Positions 7,223-9,880 of a stretch of 9,880 bases of DNA are shown here, in pieces (within the stretch, counting starts at the first letter, position 1; each line of letters starts with the position of its first letter). Source of the DNA: Oscillospiraceae bacterium (GTDB lineage: Bacteria; Bacillota; Clostridia; Oscillospirales; Ruminococcaceae); the NCBI GenBank assembly GCA_020024235.1, contig JAHHUA010000057.1:1-9880 (forward strand). The letters run 5' to 3'. The position numbers and the translations under genes were made by a program. The notes under the pieces were generated by a model. The model saw only the letters and a list, made by a program, of their open reading frames with translations, was not told the origin of the DNA and did not search any database.

Positions 7223-7257
7223 AATGTTGACATAATAGTTTAGGAGGTGTAAATATT

Positions 7258-7428
7258 ATGGCTTATATTATCAGTAATGACTGCATCTGCTGCGGCGCTT
7301 GTGCTAACGAATGTCCAGTAGAAGCTATCACAGCAGGAGACGGCAAATACGTTATCGATGCTGGCAAGTGCATTGAATGTGGTGCTTGTGCAAGCGTTTG
7401 TCCAGTAGGCGCTCCTTCCGCTCAGTAG
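7258..7428 (+). CDS. 2[4Fe-4S] ferredoxin, clostridial type
   Basis: A 56-residue cytosolic electron carrier that would serve pyruvate:ferredoxin oxidoreductase, hydrogenase and similar low-potential enzymes. Translation gives MAYIISNDCICCGACANECP at the start, and the two cluster motifs are C9xxC12xxC15xxxC19P and C38xxC41xxC44xxxC48P, with the family ending PVGAP. Cys11 is an extra cysteine inside the first motif, where Clostridium pasteurianum ferredoxin has Ser. Length is the usual 55-56 residues. Its codons are richer in G and C (GGC, GCT, AAG, ATC) than those of its neighbours, and the ribosome site is near consensus, both expected of a highly expressed gene. It has its own promoter and terminator and so forms a monocistronic unit. 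Confidence 0.97.
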   Translation: MAYIISNDCICCGACANECPVEAITAGDGKYVIDAGKCIECGACASVCPVGAPSAQ

Positions 7429-7459
7429 TAGAAGAATTTTTTGTTAAGCGAAAACTTTG

Positions 7460-7488
7460 AAAAAGAGTGCTTTTTCGCACTCTTTTTT
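7460..7488 (+). terminator. Intrinsic terminator of the ferredoxin gene
   Basis: A perfect 11-bp stem, AAAAAGAGTGC with GCACTCTTTTT, a six-base loop TTTTTC and a run of T. It starts 31 bases after the ferredoxin stop and separates that gene from the tRNA. Confidence 0.93.
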
Positions 7489-7502
7489 AAGTTTACTAAT
7501 AT

Positions 7503-7579
7503 GTGCCTGTAGCTCAGCTGGATAGAGTACCGGACTCCGACTCCGGTGGTCGTGGGTTCGAATCCCATCAGGCATACCA
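7503..7579 (+). tRNA. tRNA-Arg (anticodon CCG)
   Basis: A full 77-base cloverleaf with encoded CCA. Acceptor GTGCCTG pairs with CAGGCAT (first pair G-U). The D arm is GCTC/GAGT with loop AGCTGGATA. The anticodon stem is CCGGA/TCCGG with loop CTCCGAC, so the anticodon is CCG (7537-7539) and reads CGG arginine codons. The T arm is GTGGG/CCCAT with loop TTCGAAT. The discriminator is A. CGG is a rare codon in an AT-rich genome, so this is a minor tRNA. It lies alone between the ferredoxin terminator and its own terminator; I see no convincing dedicated promoter. Confidence 0.96.
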
Positions 7580-7600
7580 GTCGAGTACCTTGATGTGTGG

Positions 7601-7634
7601 GGCGTGTGCAAAATTCTTGTTCACGTCTTTTTTT
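7601..7634 (+). terminator. Intrinsic terminator after tRNA-Arg
   Basis: GGCGTGTGC pairs imperfectly with GTTCACGTC (six pairs including one G-U, one T-T mismatch, then two more pairs) around a nine-base loop, followed by seven T. It begins 21 bases after the tRNA 3' end. Confidence 0.75.
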
Positions 7635-7989
7635 ATGTTCTCACATGGTAAAGAGAGCAAAATTCTACAAGCTGTCTTCTGATAGTTTTCCTTAAATCTT
7701 AAAATGACAACATTTTTATACAGTAATAACAATTATAGTAACCTTATATAGCAATTTTACCTTTATTTAAATTAATCCCCCATACTTTGGTTTTGCTTAC
7801 GCAGATAAGCATAATTTAAAGTATGGGGTCATTTTTATATAATTCTTGATGTATTTTTCTAAGGATTTATTTCAAATTTCTTAAATGCTAATTAAATTCT
7901 TGTGGTATTTTTTGTCAATGCTAAAAATATTATTCATTTTCTCTGTTTAAAGATATTTCATTAAAATAAGAAATATGTGATTTACTGTA
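7635..7989. other. AT-rich non-coding stretch between tRNA-Arg and the trpS T-box
   Basis: Apart from the hairpin at 7778-7828, nothing is seen here. The only ATG-led frames are short (for instance 16 codons from 7645) and lack a ribosome site. No IS-end repeats, target duplications or tRNA-derived attachment repeat are visible after the tRNA. Confidence 0.6.
7778..7828. repeat. Long imperfect hairpin in non-coding DNA
   Basis: A perfect 11-bp outer stem (CCCCATACTTT at 7778-7788 with AAAGTATGGGG at 7818-7828) continues through G-U pairs and one mismatch into an inner GCTTA/TAAGC stem (7795-7799 with 7806-7810), closed by a six-base loop CGCAGA. That gives about 20 pairs in 51 bases. On the plus strand it is followed by TCATTTTTAT, which is T-rich but not a clean U-tract. 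It could be a terminator, a processed RNA hairpin or a palindromic repeat; no gene directly precedes it. Confidence 0.6.
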
Positions 7990-8018
7990 TTGACAAACTG
8001 TTTTATCGGTGCTATAAT
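7990..8018 (+). promoter_or_regulatory. Consensus sigma-A promoter for the trpS T-box leader
   Basis: TTGACA (7990-7995), exactly 17 bases, TATAAT (8013-8018): both hexamers are perfect matches. Transcription should start near 8025, just ahead of stem I of the T-box. A consensus promoter fits a gene whose output is set downstream by termination. Confidence 0.95.
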
Positions 8019-8040
8019 ATGAAAAAAATAATACAAACAA

Positions 8041-8307
8041 ACCGTTGAAGCGGAAATAACGGCAATGATGCCTTTACAGAGAACCTGAGCAAGATGAGAG
8101 TCAGGTAAGAAACAAGTTGTCAAATGGCCCGCTGAGGGTGCAGTCAAATGCGGATTTTCCGCAGAGTATTCTGCAACGTGAGGACATACGTCAGTTGTCG
8201 GGGATATGTCAGTATCCTTTAAAAGAGCATGGTTTTCCATGAATTCAAGGTGGCACCGCGGATTTTATTCGTCCTTGACAGATTATTGTTCTGTCGGGGA
8301 TTTTTTT
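8041..8307 (+). promoter_or_regulatory. T-box riboswitch, Trp-specific, upstream of trpS
   Basis: A T-box leader binds uncharged tRNA and then favours an antiterminator. Stem I is closed by ACC (8041-8043) with GGT (8137-8139) and AGCGG (8049-8053) with CCGCT (8129-8133), with a GA-rich kink-turn-like loop between. Above it is the specifier loop (AAATAAC on the 5' side, AAATGGC on the 3' side), then GGCAA/TTGTC and ACCTGA/TCAGGT. The specifier is TGG at 8125-8127. A hairpin GCGGA/TCCGC near 8150-8162 and CATGG/CCATG (8229-8240) correspond to later stems. The T-box AAGGTGGCACCGCG is at 8247-8260. Its TGGC would pair with a tRNA 3' end GCCA, that is G73, which bacterial tRNA-Trp has. The antiterminator forms between TTCAAGG and TCCTTGA (8272-8278). 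Confidence 0.97.
8272..8307 (+). terminator. Regulated terminator of the T-box leader
   Basis: TCCTTGACAGA (8272-8282) pairs with TCTGTCGGGGA (8290-8300) through 11 pairs including two G-U, followed by seven T. Its 5' arm is the same stretch that pairs with the T-box in the antiterminator, so the two folds exclude each other, as expected of this riboswitch class. Confidence 0.92.
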
Positions 8308-8345
8308 AACTCCTTTGACAGAATTAAGGTCAAAGGAGTTTTTTA
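8308..8345 (+). terminator. Second terminator-like hairpin directly behind the T-box terminator
   Basis: A perfect 12-bp stem: AACTCCTTTGAC (8308-8319) with GTCAAAGGAGTT (8329-8340), nine-base loop, then TTTTATT. It begins at the base after the first terminator's U-run. Its 5' arm, TCCTTTGACAGA, is almost the same as the 5' arm of the first, TCCTTGACAGA. Its 3' arm holds AAAGGAG, the Shine-Dalgarno of the mini-ORF at 8348, so the hairpin may also block translation. Confidence 0.7.
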
Positions 8346-8347
8346 TT

Positions 8348-8383
8348 ATGACAGGTACTATTTTATTTTCAGCACGATGGTGA
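8348..8383 (+). CDS. Putative 11-codon leader peptide ending in Trp
   Basis: ATG at 8348 opens a frame coding MTGTILFSARW followed directly by TGA. AAAGGAG lies 9 bases before the ATG, an ideal placement, but inside the 3' arm of the hairpin at 8308-8340. The only Trp codon is the last sense codon. No known leader peptide is recognised. It could be a real regulatory peptide, or the decayed start of a former coding sequence (ILFSARW is loosely like NIFSAIQ at the start of TrpRS). Unproven. Confidence 0.35.
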   Translation: MTGTILFSARW

Positions 8384-8628
8384 AATTCATGACATTTTCT
8401 ATTTAAAATATAATATGCGTTTCCGAAGAAATAAAACGACTTTCAGCAACTATCCCTATAAGGAAAGCTATTTCTGAAAAATCATGAATTACTGGGCTTA
8501 CTTATAAATCTTTTTGTAAGATGAGATAAGGATTTAGATTATATTCAAAAATACGGTATACGCAGTTTAAGTAAAATTTAAACAAACTTATATAACTAAA
8601 ATAAATTATTAACAGGAGGTTTACCAAA
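8384..8628. other. Non-coding spacer between the T-box region and trpS
   Basis: About 245 AT-rich bases without a supported gene. An inverted repeat AATTCATGA (8384-8392) and TCATGAATT (8482-8490) brackets about 90 bases. A 20-codon frame from 8415 lacks a ribosome site. The last bases hold the trpS Shine-Dalgarno AGGAGG (8614-8619), 9 bases before its ATG. Confidence 0.6.
8386..8414 (+). promoter_or_regulatory. Possible internal promoter for trpS
   Basis: A perfect TATAAT (8409-8414) lies 17 bases after TTCATG (8386-8391, 3 of 6 to the -35 consensus). If used, it would give a trpS transcript that bypasses both the T-box and the second hairpin. The -35 is weak and its bases overlap the inverted repeat, so this is tentative. 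Confidence 0.3.
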
Positions 8629-9642
8629 ATGGAAACACCAATCACTAAGAAAAAAAATATATTTTCCGCAATACAGCCCACAGGTACATTTACTTTGGGA
8701 AATTATCTGGGTGCCCTAAAATACTGGGTTCGTTTTCAGGAAAATGAAGATTACAATGCTATCTTCTGTATAGCTGATGAACACGCCCTAACTGTAAGAC
8801 AGGTCCCTTCAGAGCTTAGAAACAGGACTTTAGAGGCTTATGCCATGATTATGGCTTGTGGAATTGACCCGGAAAAATCACTGTTCTTTATTCAAAATCA
8901 TGTTCCTGCCCATGCACAGGCAGCTTGGATTTTGAACTGCTACACTCAATTCGGGGAACTTTCCAGAATGACACAATTTAAAGATAAATCCGCAAAACAC
9001 GCTGACAATATCAATGCAGGTTTATTCACCTATCCCGCTCTTATGGCAGCAGACATTCTTCTGTATCAAACAGATATTGTACCTGTGGGAGATGACCAAA
9101 AACAACATGTGGAAATTGCCAGAAACATAGCGCAAAGATTTAATTCCGTTTACGGTGATGTATTTAATATTCCTGAGCCTTTAATTGCAAAAGTAGGTGC
9201 CAGAATTATGTCTTTGCAAGACCCTGCAAAAAAGATGTCAAAATCCGATGAAAATATAAATTCATACATTCTTCTTACAGATACAAATGACCAGATTATA
9301 AAGAAGTTTAAAAGAGCAGTTACCGATTCCGAAGCCTCTGTCAAATACAGAAACGGAAAAACAGGTGTCAGCAACCTTATGTCCATTCTATCTGTAACCA
9401 CAGGCAAGACCTTTGAACAAATAGAAACAGAATTTGAAGGAAAAGGCTATGGGGATTTTAAAACCGCAGTTGCAGAAGCAGTTATTGCCGAAATTGAACC
9501 TGTAAGAAACGAATATGAAAGACTTATAAAAGATAAAGCTTATTTGGAACAATGTTACCGCAAAGGTGCAGAAAAAGCCTCCAAAATTGCCAACAGAACT
9601 TTAGGTAAAATGTATAAGAAAGTAGGATTTCTTCCCCTTTAA
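8629..9642 (+). CDS. trpS: Tryptophanyl-tRNA synthetase
   Basis: A 337-residue class I aminoacyl-tRNA synthetase that charges tRNA-Trp with tryptophan using ATP; it acts as a cytosolic dimer. The N-terminus has IFSAIQPTGTFTLGNYLGAL (11-30), whose TLGN replaces the HIGH signature as is normal in TrpRS. The body has FCIADEHAL (46-54) and GLFTYPALMAADILLYQ (131-147), VPVGDDQKQHVEIAR (151-165), and the KMSKS loop (202-206). The C-terminal helical part ends in MYKKVGF. Length fits the bacterial family (about 330-345). AGGAGG lies 9 bases before the ATG. A Trp-type T-box ends about 320 bases upstream, so expression is expected to rise when uncharged tRNA-Trp builds up. No other gene lies between this gene and its terminator. 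Confidence 0.98.
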   Translation: METPITKKKNIFSAIQPTGTFTLGNYLGALKYWVRFQENEDYNAIFCIADEHALTVRQVPSELRNRTLEAYAMIMACGIDPEKSLFFIQNHVPAHAQAAWILNCYTQFGELSRMTQFKDKSAKHADNINAGLFTYPALMAADILLYQTDIVPVGDDQKQHVEIARNIAQRFNSVYGDVFNIPEPLIAKVGARIMSLQDPAKKMSKSDENINSYILLTDTNDQIIKKFKRAVTDSEASVKYRNGKTGVSNLMSILSVTTGKTFEQIETEFEGKGYGDFKTAVAEAVIAEIEPVRNEYERLIKDKAYLEQCYRKGAEKASKIANRTLGKMYKKVGFLPL

Positions 9643-9692
9643 AAATGTGTGTACAATTATTTTGTATTTTACATCTGTTTATATAACACTAA

Positions 9693-9735
9693 AAAACAGG
9701 GCAGTTAATTTTAACTGTCCTGTTTTGGTTTTATT
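9693..9735. terminator. Bidirectional terminator after trpS
   Basis: A 15-bp stem, AAAACAGGGCAGTTA with TAACTGTCCTGTTTT (one G-U), loop ATTT, followed on the plus strand by GGTTTTATTT. On the minus strand the same stem is followed by TTTTTTAG and would serve the convergent gene that stops at 9731, only 5 bases before the stem. Confidence 0.88.
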
Positions 9736-9880
9736 TAAATACAATTATATTTTGGTAAATAACTTTTGAGTTTTTTAAAGGTATTATTTCAATTTTTCCG
9801 ATATAATCTTCCAATATCAATGATTTATTTTGTGATATTTCGATTTGAGTTGTACCATTAAATTTTACACAGCCTTCCGC
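9731..9880 (-). CDS. C-terminal end of an unidentified protein (cut by the window edge)
   Basis: The minus-strand frame open from the window edge to TAA at 9731-9733 gives 49 residues, beginning AEGCVKFNGTTQIEI and ending SKVIYQNIIVFK. It alternates hydrophobic and polar residues in a way that suggests beta strands (VKFNGTTQIEI, KIEIIPL, KVIYQNIIVF). I do not recognise a family. It is judged a real gene end because the frame is open throughout, the composition is protein-like, and a bidirectional terminator lies immediately after the stop. Confidence 0.65.
   Translation of the reverse strand, partial: AEGCVKFNGTTQIEISQNKSLILEDYIGKIEIIPLKNSKVIYQNIIVFK

Noticed and set aside
7227..7255. Perfect TTGACA before the ferredoxin gene as a -35 box
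   Set aside because: The matching -10 would fall between the Shine-Dalgarno and the ATG, which would give an essentially leaderless message; the promoter at 7195-7222 is better placed.
7503..7634. tRNA-Arg as an integration site for a mobile element
   Set aside because: No integrase gene and no repeat of the tRNA 3' end is seen in the window.
7645..7695. 16-codon ORF after the tRNA terminator
   Set aside because: No Shine-Dalgarno, no recognisable product, and chance frames of this length are expected.
8124..8126. ATG as a Met specifier in the T-box
   Set aside because: The T-box core TGGC calls for G73 and the downstream gene is trpS, so TGG in the next register is preferred.
7947..8240. 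97-codon minus-strand frame across the T-box
   Set aside because: It is antisense to the structured leader, has no ribosome site, and its composition follows the RNA stems.
8206..8406. 66-codon plus-strand frame running through the T-box and both terminators
   Set aside because: It lies within conserved regulatory RNA, has no ribosome site and looks like no protein.

Overview
The window looks like chromosome from a low-GC, anaerobic member of the Clostridia (Firmicutes). The support is the strongly AT-rich base composition, Shine-Dalgarno sites of the AGGAGG type, a 2[4Fe-4S] clostridial-type ferredoxin, a T-box leader in front of a tryptophanyl-tRNA synthetase gene, and a decarboxylase / DarA / HolB / RicT run that matches the yaaO-yaaQ-holB-yaaT neighbourhood of Bacillus subtilis. 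No species can be named from the sequence alone.

Layout. (1) 1-950: an AT-rich leader, then two small plus-strand genes 32 bases apart. The first is a possible PNPOx-like split-barrel protein. The second is an unrecognised 95-residue protein with 14 cysteines around one hydrophobic segment. They end at a hairpin shared with the convergent operon. (2) 950-3366, minus strand: a compact three-gene operon, read from 3366 downwards: QueG-like iron-sulfur/cobalamin reductase, FemX/MurM-like peptidoglycan bridge aminoacyltransferase (GTG start, 13-base overlap), and NUDIX hydrolase. (3) 3367-7160, plus strand: a divergent promoter region, a PLP-dependent Orn/Lys/Arg decarboxylase, then darA (c-di-AMP receptor), holB (clamp-loader delta prime) and ricT (PSP1 domain). 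The tmk gene usually found in this run is absent. (4) 7161-7634: a highly expressed-looking ferredoxin gene with its own promoter and terminator, then tRNA-Arg(CCG) with its own terminator. (5) 7635-8628: non-coding DNA with a long imperfect hairpin, a consensus sigma-A promoter, and a complete T-box riboswitch reading Trp. Two terminator-like hairpins follow it back to back, then an 11-codon ORF ending in Trp-stop, then about 245 bases of spacer. (6) 8629-9642: trpS. (7) A bidirectional terminator and, on the minus strand at the right edge, the C-terminal 49 codons of an unidentified gene.

How the parts work together. Most of the window is housekeeping: lagging-strand replication (HolB), second-messenger sensing (DarA), RNA maturation/development (RicT), tRNA modification and charging (QueG-like, tRNA-Arg, TrpRS), wall synthesis (FemX-like) and electron transfer (ferredoxin). 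Expression of trpS appears to be set by uncharged tRNA-Trp through the T-box. The tandem hairpins, the tiny ORF and the long gap before trpS make this leader more elaborate than usual.

I do not see a mobile element, CRISPR array, phage module or obvious defence system. The points most worth a second look are the cysteine-rich 95-residue protein and the tandem-terminator/mini-ORF arrangement upstream of trpS.
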